From Vreelandella andesensis (GTDB lineage Bacteria > Pseudomonadota > Gammaproteobacteria > Pseudomonadales > Halomonadaceae): DNA of 64,000 nucleotides. The notes beneath the pieces are model-generated. The model had not been told where the DNA came from. It made no database searches and saw nothing but the letters and a program-made list of their open reading frames with translations. Shown here one piece after another: positions 49,383 to 57,965 of the stretch (position 1 is its first letter; each line of letters begins with the position of its first letter). The translations under genes were made by a program, and so were the position numbers. The DNA is taken from assembly GCF_003989795.1 (NCBI RefSeq), contig NZ_RZHG01000019.1:145-64144 (forward strand), given 5' to 3'.

Positions 49383-49898
49383 ATGAATTTACGCTGTTAT
49401 TTACGGGTTATTGGTATCAGTTTTTGCGTATTGACAACCGACATATTCGCCAATGAGCCAACCCGTACTTCCACCTCATCAGCGGCAAGTGAGCAGGCAG
49501 AAGTCGAAGCTATCAACCAACTATCAAGCCCTGATGGCCCAGAAGTTCAAGGTCGCCAGAACGGAGGTAGCGAGCTAACCGGAATTCTTGTTGACCGCAC
49601 CGTCACTATGGCAGGCAAAACCTTCTACCGCGCTTTCAGCCAGCAGGCAATGGATAACCTCATTATTGGTAATGCCACGATTACCATTCAAGAACGCCCA
49701 GATGCCCGCTGGGGCAGCCAAATTGCCATCGTAGAAGGCAACCGGATGTACTTTAGAACACAGCTATCACCCAGGATTAGCGAAGCTGACCGTGTAGCAG
49801 GAGAAGCTGTAGAAACTGTTGAGGAAGCGCTTATCCAGCAGCAGCTGGCATCTGCCCTCACCTCAGATAAAGACTTGGGAAAAGAGGAGTTATTCTAA
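49383..49898 (+). CDS. csgE: Curli assembly protein CsgE
   Basis: Periplasmic specificity factor that caps the CsgG channel. After a signal peptide (to about residue 24, IFAN) comes a polar Ser/Thr/Glu/Gln-rich stretch of about 40 residues not seen in E. coli CsgE. Then comes the CsgE core: GILVDRTVTMAGKTFYRAFS, TITIQERPDARWGSQI, and a C-terminal AVETVEEALIQQQLASAL. Its 171 residues compare with 129 in E. coli. Its stop overlaps the csgF start (TAATG). Confidence 0.93.
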   Translation: MNLRCYLRVIGISFCVLTTDIFANEPTRTSTSSAASEQAEVEAINQLSSPDGPEVQGRQNGGSELTGILVDRTVTMAGKTFYRAFSQQAMDNLIIGNATITIQERPDARWGSQIAIVEGNRMYFRTQLSPRISEADRVAGEAVETVEEALIQQQLASALTSDKDLGKEELF

Positions 49899-50314
49899 TG
49901 AGAACCCACAGAAAAATCCGCTCCACTGCGTTCATCATATTGATGGGAATAGGTGTTCACGCACATTCGGGCGAATTGGTTTATCAACCGATTAACCCTT
50001 CTTTTGGCGGAGACCCGTTTGTAGGTAGTTATCTATTAGGCAAAGCCCAAGCCCAGGATACAAATACCGACCCAAACGTCAGTAGGCTTAATCCAACCTC
50101 AGCAACCGACAGACTACTACAAAGTTTAGAAAGTAGGCTGATTTCACAACTCATTGCTGATGTAAGCTCTGGAGATGTTACTGAAGGAAGTTTCGATAGT
50201 GGTGACTTCGGCGTTGTCGTTAGTGACAATAGCGGGCAGCTAGTCGTACGTGTTGTGGATAAAGTCACTGGCGATATAACAGAGATCAGTGTTGGCGGTT
50301 TATTTAACCCTTAA
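49898..50314 (+). CDS. csgF: Curli assembly protein CsgF
   Basis: Forms a second constriction with CsgG at the cell surface and anchors CsgB. A signal peptide ends near residue 25; the mature start GELVYQPINPSFGGDPFVGSY matches the CsgF N-terminal segment that inserts into CsgG, followed by LLGKAQAQ and TDRLLQSLESRLISQL. The C-terminus has GQLVVRVVDKVTGDITEISV. Its 138 residues match E. coli (138). Confidence 0.94.
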   Translation: MRTHRKIRSTAFIILMGIGVHAHSGELVYQPINPSFGGDPFVGSYLLGKAQAQDTNTDPNVSRLNPTSATDRLLQSLESRLISQLIADVSSGDVTEGSFDSGDFGVVVSDNSGQLVVRVVDKVTGDITEISVGGLFNP

Positions 50315-50387
50315 TAAAAAAAATTAATGTCAATCGCTAAAAACCAGCAATAACGATTAACGCACTTTGCTTTGCCAGGGGAACACT

Positions 50388-51218
50388 ATGAAAATTATCG
50401 CCTCAATTGTCATCGCTAGCCTGCTGAGTGGCTGCGCAGGAATGGTGGCAACGTCTGAAAATTTAGAAGGAGCTGAGGCAACGCTTACGCCCAGAGGGGC
50501 TACGTATCAAGACCTTGTATCTCTCCCGCCACCTTCCGGAAAGATCTTTGTCTCTGTGTATGATTTCCGCGACCAAACAGGGCAATACCGACCTGCTCCC
50601 GCCAGCACGTTTTCGACGGCGGTCACTCAGGGGGCGGCTGCAATGCTCACCGGTGCCCTGAGTGACTCTGGCTGGTTTATTCCACTTGAGCGGGTTGGGC
50701 TACAAAACTTATTGACTGAACGGCGTATTATTCGCGCAGAATTTGAACGCTTTGGCCAACCGGATACGCTGCCATCGTTAAGGGCTGCCTCGGTTATGTT
50801 GGAAGGCGGCATTATCGCCTACGAATCAAACGTGCGAACTGGCGGCGCCGGGGCTGAATATTTTGGCATTGGGGCGTCAGGCCAGTACCAGGTAGATCAG
50901 GTAACGGTTAATTTACGCGCGGTGGAAATATCAACCGGTGAAATATTAGCCAACGTCACCACTACCAAGACAATCTACTCAAAAGAGCTACGGGCAGGGG
51001 TTTACCGCTTTATCGACTTTAGGCGTTTACTGGAGGCTGAAGTTGGTATAACTACCAATGAACCTGTGCAACTCGCGGTAATGTCAGCGATAGAGTCTGC
51101 TGTCATTCATCTTGTAGCAAGGGGTATCGAGAATAGGTTATGGAATCTTTCTCCCGAAACCGATATTCAACAAACCATCTTGAACGATTACCTTAACGCA
51201 TCGATACCTATGCTTTAA
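50388..51218 (+). CDS. csgG: Curli secretion channel lipoprotein CsgG
   Basis: Nonameric outer-membrane channel for curli subunits. Lipobox LLSGC puts the lipidated Cys near residue 15. PPPSGKIFVSVYDFRDQTGQ, AMLTGALSDSGWFIPLERVG, IIAYESNVRTGGAGAEYFGI and GVYRFIDFRRLLEAEVG follow E. coli CsgG closely. AGGGGA precedes the ATG at 50388; length is 276 residues (E. coli 277). A strong terminator follows, separating csgG from csgBA. Confidence 0.96.
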   Translation: MKIIASIVIASLLSGCAGMVATSENLEGAEATLTPRGATYQDLVSLPPPSGKIFVSVYDFRDQTGQYRPAPASTFSTAVTQGAAAMLTGALSDSGWFIPLERVGLQNLLTERRIIRAEFERFGQPDTLPSLRAASVMLEGGIIAYESNVRTGGAGAEYFGIGASGQYQVDQVTVNLRAVEISTGEILANVTTTKTIYSKELRAGVYRFIDFRRLLEAEVGITTNEPVQLAVMSAIESAVIHLVARGIENRLWNLSPETDIQQTILNDYLNASIPML

Positions 51219-51259
51219 AAAATAACAATCAAAGGAAACATAATTAAAATAATATTATA

Positions 51260-51291
51260 AAAAATGGCCACTCAACAGAGTGGCCATTTTT
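51260..51291 (+). terminator. csgG terminator
   Basis: Stem AATGGCCACT / AGTGGCCATT (with flanking A and T runs) and loop CAACAG (51273-51278), 41 bases past the csgG stop. It implies csgBA has its own promoter in the AT-rich spacer 51292-51479. Confidence 0.9.
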
Positions 51292-51479
51292 ATTTAATTT
51301 TTTTACAAGTAATTAGAAAACTAGTTCTAATATAATTAAAAAATATAGTCTTAATACATCACATATATATTAAATATATAACCCACACATTAAGAAAATT
51401 TCCTATGGCATCATTTCTCTATTAGTCCAAACTCAACTTATGAAACAAAAAGACACATAAAGTTTCAAAAGGAATAATA

Positions 51480-52031
51480 ATGAAACCTTTAAGCCTTCAC
51501 TCAACAAACCGCAAAGCAGGCATTAAACGCTATTTCGCCTCGCTAGTAGTGTTGTGCTTGTCTACGAATGTAATTATGCCAGTAGAAGCGAATGACAGCA
51601 TATTAGTTCTACTTAAAGAAAGTTCACGGATTGCACAATATGTAGACCAAATTGATGCTTCGGCGCTGCAAGGAAACATTAGCATTATTGAACAACAAGG
51701 CAGTAATAATAATGCAAGTGTTGTTCAATCTCGTTCTGCTAGCTATCAGTTAGCTAATTTTTCTCACATTTATCAACGTGGAAATAATAATTCAGCCTTC
51801 GTTAACCAGATGAATGGGAATAATGTTGGTGTGGTGTGGCAAGTTGGTAATAACCATACAGCCAACATTAACCAACAAGGCAATAGCCTTTCATTTAGAG
51901 CTGATATCTATCAATTAGGTTTTAGTGGGGATGTATCGATTTCACAATCGGGCAGTGGCCTACGTGGTGTAAGTGTCCAGCAACAAAACTTCTCGGGCAA
52001 CGCACGGCCGGTCACTATCGATACCTACTGA
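51480..52031 (+). CDS. csgB: Curli nucleator CsgB
   Basis: Minor curli subunit that nucleates CsgA at the surface. A signal peptide (to about residue 38, VEAN) is followed by imperfect repeats with the curlin pattern Q-x-G-x-x-N-x-A-x-V-x-Q: SIIEQQGSNNNASVVQ, SHIYQRGNNNSAFVNQ, WQVGNNHTANINQ and DIYQLGFSGDVSISQ. Its 183 residues compare with 151 in E. coli CsgB. AGGAAT-type purine-rich sequence precedes the ATG. Assignment as nucleator rather than major subunit rests on order (before csgA) and fewer repeats. Confidence 0.9.
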   Translation: MKPLSLHSTNRKAGIKRYFASLVVLCLSTNVIMPVEANDSILVLLKESSRIAQYVDQIDASALQGNISIIEQQGSNNNASVVQSRSASYQLANFSHIYQRGNNNSAFVNQMNGNNVGVVWQVGNNHTANINQQGNSLSFRADIYQLGFSGDVSISQSGSGLRGVSVQQQNFSGNARPVTIDTY

Positions 52032-52091
52032 GTCGCCATCTGCTTCTCAGTAAACAACCAAAGCAAGTTGATTAAACAAAGGGGAAACACC

Positions 52092-52898
52092 ATGAAAACT
52101 AAAATCACCGCCCTCGCCGCTGCAATTGCTGTTTCTTTGAGCATTGGTGTATCTGCTGATCCACGTAGCCCCAACTACGATCATGATGGAACTATCTTCA
52201 ACGGCGGCTCTGGTGCATTTGCCTCACAAGAAAGCATTCGTGCTGGAATGAACGGATATCCTTCACAAGGGCAAGATGCAGGCGTTCGCTGGTCTGAGAT
52301 CACTCAAAGTGGTGGTAATAACAATACCGCAGCAGCCACGCAGATGGGGCATCAACAGTACTCGCGTATTGCACAAACAAATGGTAGCTATAACGAAGCT
52401 TATGTCCGTCAAGGTATTGCTGGGGGGAATAATGAACGGAACGAATCCGTCGTTATTCAACGCGATGGTGACTCAAATGAAGCCCGCGTTACCCAAACCG
52501 GAAGTTTCAATGACTCTTATGTACGCCAGCTCGGTTCAGGTAACAAAGCAACTGTAGAACAACTGAATAACAGTGACTACAGTGACTCCATTATCTATCA
52601 AACAGGCGATAACAACACAGCAACGGTCAGCCAACGTGATAATACAGATGAGACATGGAGTTTCGTTGCTCAATATGATGATGGTCATGAAGCCAACATC
52701 ACTCAAGTAAGAGCCGATAATTCTGCTTCCTATGTATTCCAAGCAGGACATGAAGGACATAAGGCTACTGTTGTTCAACGCGATGAAGCAAACAGCCTAT
52801 CTATGATTCGTCAAAATACTAATATGGGTGGAGCTGCTGTAGCGTCGCACAGCCAAGTAAATGGCTCTGGCAACTACGCCAGCACCATTCAATGGTAA
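52092..52898 (+). CDS. csgA: Major curlin subunit CsgA
   Basis: Amyloid fibre subunit. A signal peptide (about 22 residues, VSA) precedes an N-terminal region and then about eight curlin-type repeats, for example EITQSGGNNNTAAATQ, VVIQRDGDSNEARVTQ, SYVRQLGSGNKATVEQ, IIYQTGDNNTATVSQ and YVFQAGHEGHKATVVQ. With 268 residues it is far longer than E. coli CsgA (151, five repeats). AGGGGAAA precedes the ATG at 52092. It is followed by a strong terminator. Confidence 0.92.
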   Translation: MKTKITALAAAIAVSLSIGVSADPRSPNYDHDGTIFNGGSGAFASQESIRAGMNGYPSQGQDAGVRWSEITQSGGNNNTAAATQMGHQQYSRIAQTNGSYNEAYVRQGIAGGNNERNESVVIQRDGDSNEARVTQTGSFNDSYVRQLGSGNKATVEQLNNSDYSDSIIYQTGDNNTATVSQRDNTDETWSFVAQYDDGHEANITQVRADNSASYVFQAGHEGHKATVVQRDEANSLSMIRQNTNMGGAAVASHSQVNGSGNYASTIQW

Positions 52899-52914
52899 GA
52901 GCTCTACTTGTATC

Positions 52915-52940
52915 AACCGCCCCTTTCGGGGCGGTTTTTT
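52915..52940 (+). terminator. csgBA terminator
   Basis: A 9-bp perfect stem AACCGCCCC / GGGGCGGTT with loop TTTC and a following T-run, 17 bases after csgA. It ends just before the stop of the convergent gene at 52943. Confidence 0.93.
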
Positions 52941-52942
52941 GT

Positions 52943-53320
52943 TTAACGTACCATTACCGTTAATGTGCCGCCTTTTCCTTGGGTCGAGGAGCGCGAGCGG
53001 TTACTCCCCTTCAAGATAGTTACGTCTAAACGATCATCGTCGCTAAGCAGTTTTACTGTGCCTTCCAGGGTGGTGCCTTCAAAGGTAAATTCAGCGGGCA
53101 CGGTGCCGCGCATTTCAGGGTGCTCAATGGTTTCATCGTTGTGAGTAATGCGCCACTGGGCTGAAAATTCCGCGCCGGGTGTACCGCCCATGGTGATGTG
53201 GATCTGAGTCATATCCTGCTCCTGCGCGGCCATTCCCGTCAGCGGTAAGCCAAAGGTGAGAACGGCAGTTAACAACATGCCGTTAAAATATGAAGAGTGC
53301 CAAGCCGATTGCCGTTTCAT
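52943..53320 (-). CDS. Exported protein of unknown function beside the curli locus
   Basis: Not recognised with confidence. A 125-residue protein with a likely signal peptide (hydrophobic MLLTAVLTFGLPLTGMAA, cleavage near residue 31) and a mature domain of about 93 residues with alternating hydrophobic residues and few helical stretches, suggesting a small beta-sandwich. No cysteines are in the mature part. It is convergent with csgA and separated only by the terminator. E. coli carries csgC at this place (same strand); size and location invite comparison with the curli inhibitors CsgC and CsgH, but I see no clear sequence match. Confidence 0.7.
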   Translation of the reverse strand: MKRQSAWHSSYFNGMLLTAVLTFGLPLTGMAAQEQDMTQIHITMGGTPGAEFSAQWRITHNDETIEHPEMRGTVPAEFTFEGTTLEGTVKLLSDDDRLDVTILKGSNRSRSSTQGKGGTLTVMVR

Positions 53321-53345
53321 AATGTGTTTACCTCACTAACCACAA

Positions 53346-53366
53346 AGCCGCTCAATAGGAGCGGCT
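53346..53366 (-). terminator. Hairpin downstream of hemL
   Basis: An 8-bp stem AGCCGCTC / GAGCGGCT with loop AATAG, 31 bases beyond the hemL stop. The following minus-strand sequence has only short T content, so termination would be weak. Confidence 0.45.
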
Positions 53367-53396
53367 CTTGCAGTGTAGCAGGCACTTTACTTAATG

Positions 53397-54677
53397 TTAC
53401 ATAACGGCAAAGGCTTTTTCTGCGGCATCCAACGTTAGCTGAATATCTTCTGGGGTATGCGCGCTAGACATAAAGCCAGCTTCATAAGCAGAAGGGGCTA
53501 GATACACACCATGATCGAGCATGGCACCAAAGAAACGGCGGAAGGCGTCAGGATTGCAAGCCGTGGCTTGCGCAAAGTTATCCACACGGGATTGCGACGT
53601 AAAGAAAACGCCAAACATACCGCCAGCGGATTGGGTCATCATCGGTACGCGGACAGCGTTGGCACGCTCTTGTAAACCTGTACACAACGTTTGTACCCGT
53701 TGGCTTAGCGCATCATGGAAGCCTGGCACCTGAAGCTTGGTTAACAGAGCAACCCCTGCAGCCATGGCCAGCGGGTTGCCGGAAAGCGTACCCGCTTGAT
53801 AAACCGGCCCCAGCGGCGAAATATTCTGCATAATCTCGCGTTTACCGCCAAACGCCCCAACGGGCATACCACCACCAACGATTTTACCTAAGCAGGTCAG
53901 GTCAGGTGTGACACCATAATGTGCTTGAGCTCCACCTAGCGCGATGCGGAAGCCGGTCATCACTTCATCAAAAATCAAAATGCTGCCAGATTCATTGCAC
54001 ACCTGGCGTAACGTTTCTAAGAAACCAGGCTGGGGGGGAATACAGTTCATATTGCCTGCGACGGGCTCCACGATAATGCAGGCAATCTGCTCACCGATTT
54101 CTGCGAAGCACGCTTCTACCCCTTCAGGGTCATTGTACGAAAGCGTAATCGTGTGCTCTGCAAGCGAAGCAGGTACACCTGGGGAGCTAGGCTCTCCGTG
54201 AGTTAACGCACCAGACCCGGCTTTAACAAGCAACGAATCCGAATGGCCATGGTAGTTACCTTCGAATTTAACGATCTTATCGCGTCCTGTGGTTCCACGC
54301 GCGAGGCGAATCGCCGACATCGTCGCTTCGGTGCCCGAGCTGGTCATGCGTACCATTTCCATGGAAGGAATCATGTCGCAGATCAGATCGGCCATGGTGG
54401 TTTCAACAGCAGTCGGCGTACCGAAGGAAAGTCCGTTATCTAACCGTGCACGCACAGCGGCGAGTACATCTTGATCGGCGTGGCCGGTGATCATCGGCCC
54501 CCATGAGCCGATATAATCAACGTAGCGGTTACCTTCCACATCGAACAAGTAGGCCCCCTGGGCACGTTCCATAAATACAGGCGGACGATGTAGGCCTTTA
54601 AAAGCACGGACAGGGGAGTTAACCCCCCCCGGAATATGACGACTTGCGAGTTCAAACAGTTCTGCAGATGTGGTCAT
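53397..54677 (-). CDS. hemL: Glutamate-1-semialdehyde 2,1-aminomutase
   Basis: PLP enzyme forming 5-aminolevulinate in the C5 tetrapyrrole pathway. [13 protein letters not shown] near the N-terminus, [37 protein letters not shown] and the PLP lysine in [17 protein letters not shown] are diagnostic. Its 426 residues match E. coli (426). It lies 36 bases after thiD on the same strand. A perfect DnaA-box sequence (53578-53586) is inside the gene, probably by chance. Confidence 0.97.
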   Translation of the reverse strand: MTTSAELFELASRHIPGGVNSPVRAFKGLHRPPVFMERAQGAYLFDVEGNRYVDYIGSWGPMITGHADQDVLAAVRARLDNGLSFGTPTAVETTMADLICDMIPSMEMVRMTSSGTEATMSAIRLARGTTGRDKIVKFEGNYHGHSDSLLVKAGSGALTHGEPSSPGVPASLAEHTITLSYNDPEGVEACFAEIGEQIACIIVEPVAGNMNCIPPQPGFLETLRQVCNESGSILIFDEVMTGFRIALGGAQAHYGVTPDLTCLGKIVGGGMPVGAFGGKREIMQNISPLGPVYQAGTLSGNPLAMAAGVALLTKLQVPGFHDALSQRVQTLCTGLQERANAVRVPMMTQSAGGMFGVFFTSQSRVDNFAQATACNPDAFRRFFGAMLDHGVYLAPSAYEAGFMSSAHTPEDIQLTLDAAEKAFAVM

Positions 54678-54713
54678 GGCATCCTCAACATTAATGGCTT
54701 ACTGCCAATGAGA

Positions 54714-55523
54714 TCAAAAGCGTACGGGGCGTGGCAAGCGTTTCGGTAAACACTGGCCGCTGGGGGGCTGATAACCGTGAGACAAACTCTCCCAGGTAAA
54801 GTGCTGGGCTTGCTCACAGGCGGTTGGTAAGCGCTCACCTACGGCTAAACGTGCCGCAAGCGCTGAGGCTAATGTACAGCCAGAGCCGTGAAACACTTCA
54901 GGTAAACGTGGCCACTGCCATTGCCGTGTGGTGTCAGGCGAGTGCAGCGTGTGCACAACCTGTTGCATGTTTCCTGGCAGTGGATCGTCAGTGGCGGTTA
55001 CAAGGACACCTTGGCAACCCTGCGCCAGCAACTCGACGGCACGGGCCGTATCATCAAGAGGATCGGTTATATCAGGCGTCAGTGCAGCAAGCTCAAACCG
55101 ATTAGGCGTTACTATATCCACAAGTGGTAACAAACGATCAATATAAAGCTGCTGCAAGGCGGGTGTGGATAACGTAGCGCCACCCCCTGCTTTTAATACC
55201 GGGTCTGATACCACGGGAATTCCTGGGAAACGGCGGATAATTTGTTCCGCGGCTCGCAGCGTTGCTTCATCAGCCAACAGCCCCAGCTTAATCGCTGCAA
55301 TTTGCATATCACCTAACGCTTCGGCCGTTTGCCTCATTACAGCAGGATCGGCAGGCAGAATACGTATCACATTATGGCAATTTTGCACGGTGAGTGCGGT
55401 TGGAATGGTGACTGCCCAACCGCCGCAGGCGGCTATCGCCTCGCTATCAGCCACCAGTCCGGCACCACCAGTTGGGTCGTGGCCCGCTAATACTAAAACA
55501 ACGGGAGGAAGAGGTTGGCGCAT
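54714..55523 (-). CDS. thiD: Hydroxymethylpyrimidine (phosphate) kinase
   Basis: Phosphorylates HMP and HMP-phosphate for thiamine synthesis (ribokinase fold). LVLAGHDPTGGAGLVAD is the N-terminal substrate loop, DPVLKAGGG precedes the nucleotide-binding half and FHGSGCTLASALAARLA holds the anion hole/catalytic Cys region. The ATG at 55523 overlaps the hemJ stop (TGATG), giving 269 residues. thiE, often its neighbour in related bacteria, is absent here. Confidence 0.92.
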   Translation of the reverse strand: MRQPLPPVVLVLAGHDPTGGAGLVADSEAIAACGGWAVTIPTALTVQNCHNVIRILPADPAVMRQTAEALGDMQIAAIKLGLLADEATLRAAEQIIRRFPGIPVVSDPVLKAGGGATLSTPALQQLYIDRLLPLVDIVTPNRFELAALTPDITDPLDDTARAVELLAQGCQGVLVTATDDPLPGNMQQVVHTLHSPDTTRQWQWPRLPEVFHGSGCTLASALAARLAVGERLPTACEQAQHFTWESLSHGYQPPSGQCLPKRLPRPVRF

Positions 55524-55954
55524 CAAAAGGGCTTCACTACCGCCAGGATAATAATCACAATCAACGCAATGACGGGCGCTTCGTTAAACCAGCGGAAAAA
55601 CACATGGCTTTTGGTGCAGCGGGCTTGATCAAATTGCTTCAAATAAATTAAGCAAACATGATGATAAGCGATTAATAGCGCAATCAACGTTAGCTTTGCG
55701 TGCATCCAACCTTGGCTGAACCAGGCAGGCACGAGATATAGCATCCAGCCCCCGAAGATCAGCACAATGATCATCGACGGCGTCATAATCCCACGGTATA
55801 GCTTGCGCTCCATGGTTTTAAAGTAAGTGATCGCTTGCTCATCGCCTTTATCCCGCGCTATGGCGTGATAAACATACAGCCGCGGCAAATAAAACAGCGC
55901 AGCAAACCAAGTAACAACCGCCATTAAATGAATGGCCTTTACCCATAAATACAT
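55523..55954 (-). CDS. hemJ: Protoporphyrinogen IX oxidase HemJ
   Basis: Integral membrane protein of the HemJ (UPF0093/YfcB-like) family that oxidises protoporphyrinogen IX in heme synthesis. Four hydrophobic segments are visible (about 6-24, 57-76, 84-103, 125-142). The conserved N-terminal KAIHLMAVVTWFAALFYLPRLYVYH includes the essential His, and MHAKLTLIALLIAYHH matches the second conserved block. Its 143 residues fit. AAGGAG precedes the ATG. It sits with hemL and thiD in one strand set. Confidence 0.9.
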   Translation of the reverse strand: MYLWVKAIHLMAVVTWFAALFYLPRLYVYHAIARDKGDEQAITYFKTMERKLYRGIMTPSMIIVLIFGGWMLYLVPAWFSQGWMHAKLTLIALLIAYHHVCLIYLKQFDQARCTKSHVFFRWFNEAPVIALIVIIILAVVKPF

Positions 55955-55976
55955 AGTTTCTCCTTAGGCGTTGGGC

Positions 55977-57767
55977 TCATTGCTTAGCATCAGCTTCACG
56001 GGGGTCAGAATAGTGATAATAGCGTTCGATAGCGCCACGGGTAATGATACCTGAAATTCGCTGCTGCTTTGGTCGATAACCGTGCACAACATAGAGCGCG
56101 CCTAGCGCATTGTCCTGAAGTTTTAGAAACGCTTCTGATAGCGTTGCTTGTAATCCAATAGGTGCCATTTCAAGCCGCTGACCAGGAATCTCAAATAAAT
56201 CGATGAGTTCATCTTCTGGTGGAGCTTCGCCTTGTAGCGCTTCATCATGCTCTAGCAACCAACGCGCAAGCTCCGCGGCTTTAAGCGCCAGCACTGGTTT
56301 TTCTGCACTAGAGCGCTCAATAACCAGCCACACAGGATTCGTTTCCAACAGACGACGCGCATGATCGGGGGCAATCATACGATCTGTGCGCACTAAGTTG
56401 CGCTCCATTACTGCCGGCACTGACACACGTGAAAGCGCCTGCATTAAAGGTTGCTGTAGCGGATGCAGCCCATAGCGTACCGAGCTAATAAAAAAACCTT
56501 CGCAGCCAGTAAGCTGACGAGAGGTTAGGCAGGCAACCACAACGACAAGCATGCCAGGCAGCATAATATGAGGCGAATGCGTTAGTTCAAGCAACGCCAT
56601 TAAAGCGGCAAGTGGAGCTTGCAATACAGCGCCCATCATTGCTGCCATGCCCAGCATGGCATAAATACCGGGGTCTGCCGCTTTATCCGGCCATACCCAG
56701 CCACCCAGTATTCCCCCTAGGGCACCGGTGGCGGCGCCTACTACTAATACGGGGCCGACAATACCGATTGGCACACCACCTGCCACGGTGATGGCAGTAA
56801 TCAATAACTTAGCAATCATTAGCGCCAACAGCACCGTGATAGCCAGTTGATTATTCAAAATGGCAGCAACGCTGTCGTAACCAATGCCTTGTACGTCGGG
56901 AAACCACCATGCAACGGTACCTGTTGCCACACCAACTACGCCTAACCTTAGCCATAGCGGCCACTGCTGCAAGTACTGACTGCGGGAAATATGAATGAAT
57001 AAGCCTGCTAACAGCCCAATCACCAAACCAATAATAACCACCCAGGGCACATTCATTAATGAGCCAAGGGCAACTTCAGGAATGCGGAACGCCGGTTCGT
57101 TGCCGTATACCAGTTGGGCGACTAATGCCCCCATGGTAGAGGCAAGTATCACTGGCATAAAGCTCATCAGGGTGTATTCCATCATCACCACTTCCATGGC
57201 AAAAATCACCCCTGCGATTGGCGTATTAAACGATGCCGATATACCTGCTGCCGTACCGCAGGCAACCAACACCCGCAAACTGTTGTTAGGCAAACGAAGC
57301 TGAAGCCCCAAACCACTGGAAGCCGCCGCCCCCAAATGAATGGCAGGCCCTTCACGTCCCGCAGAGAGACCGCCCAACACCGACACAACGCCAACCCACC
57401 ACTGATTCAACCAGTTGCGCATAGGAAAGCGTCCCTGGTGATAAGTAAGACGCTCAATAACATGGCCGACACCTAACCTACGGGCAGTCGCCTTTTGGCG
57501 ATAGAGCAGCGTGCCAATCAGCGTCACGGCAATCATTGGCAGCAGTGCACGCAGCCATGGCGCTAACCCCTCAAAGGCTTCAGGATTGCCGTCAGGCATG
57601 TAAAGTGCAGCGCCACCCTCCAGCAGCAGTCGAAAAGCCACCATCACCGCGCCTGTAATCACCCCCGAGACTAAGCCCAGCACACACAGCTGAGGCAGGG
57701 CATCAACATTCGCCAGCTGGCGACGAAAACTTTCCAAGGTAAAATCTGACCGGGAAAAACGTGCCAC
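55977..57767 (-). CDS. CLC-family chloride channel/transporter with C-terminal CBS-like domain
   Basis: Polytopic membrane protein with about ten hydrophobic helices (residues about 25-440) and a cytosolic C-terminal regulatory region resembling CBS domains (about 455-590). The gating glutamate is present in SAGREGPAIHLGAA. The usual GSGIP filter is replaced by LGVGHVIERL, and the GxFxP filter by GVPIGIVGP, as in a divergent bacterial CLC branch. The start is GTG at 57767 with AAGGA upstream; 596 residues. Chloride transport is the family expectation; ion specificity and channel/exchanger mode are not readable. Confidence 0.88.
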   Translation of the reverse strand: MARFSRSDFTLESFRRQLANVDALPQLCVLGLVSGVITGAVMVAFRLLLEGGAALYMPDGNPEAFEGLAPWLRALLPMIAVTLIGTLLYRQKATARRLGVGHVIERLTYHQGRFPMRNWLNQWWVGVVSVLGGLSAGREGPAIHLGAAASSGLGLQLRLPNNSLRVLVACGTAAGISASFNTPIAGVIFAMEVVMMEYTLMSFMPVILASTMGALVAQLVYGNEPAFRIPEVALGSLMNVPWVVIIGLVIGLLAGLFIHISRSQYLQQWPLWLRLGVVGVATGTVAWWFPDVQGIGYDSVAAILNNQLAITVLLALMIAKLLITAITVAGGVPIGIVGPVLVVGAATGALGGILGGWVWPDKAADPGIYAMLGMAAMMGAVLQAPLAALMALLELTHSPHIMLPGMLVVVVACLTSRQLTGCEGFFISSVRYGLHPLQQPLMQALSRVSVPAVMERNLVRTDRMIAPDHARRLLETNPVWLVIERSSAEKPVLALKAAELARWLLEHDEALQGEAPPEDELIDLFEIPGQRLEMAPIGLQATLSEAFLKLQDNALGALYVVHGYRPKQQRISGIITRGAIERYYHYSDPREADAKQ

Positions 57768-57965
57768 AACGTCCGTCCTTGCGCTTATTATTCATTTCTA
57801 CGCACCATGTTTACTTCAGTGAACGTAGGCCTGTTTACCCATAGCGCTCTTATGCGCCTGCTCTCTTGTGTATCATAGCTAGCTACAGTTCAACAGTTTG
57901 AGGTATTTCACTCGGCTGTTAATTATTGTTGAGTCTGACTGTGCGTAATGCGCAAGGAGTGGTTT

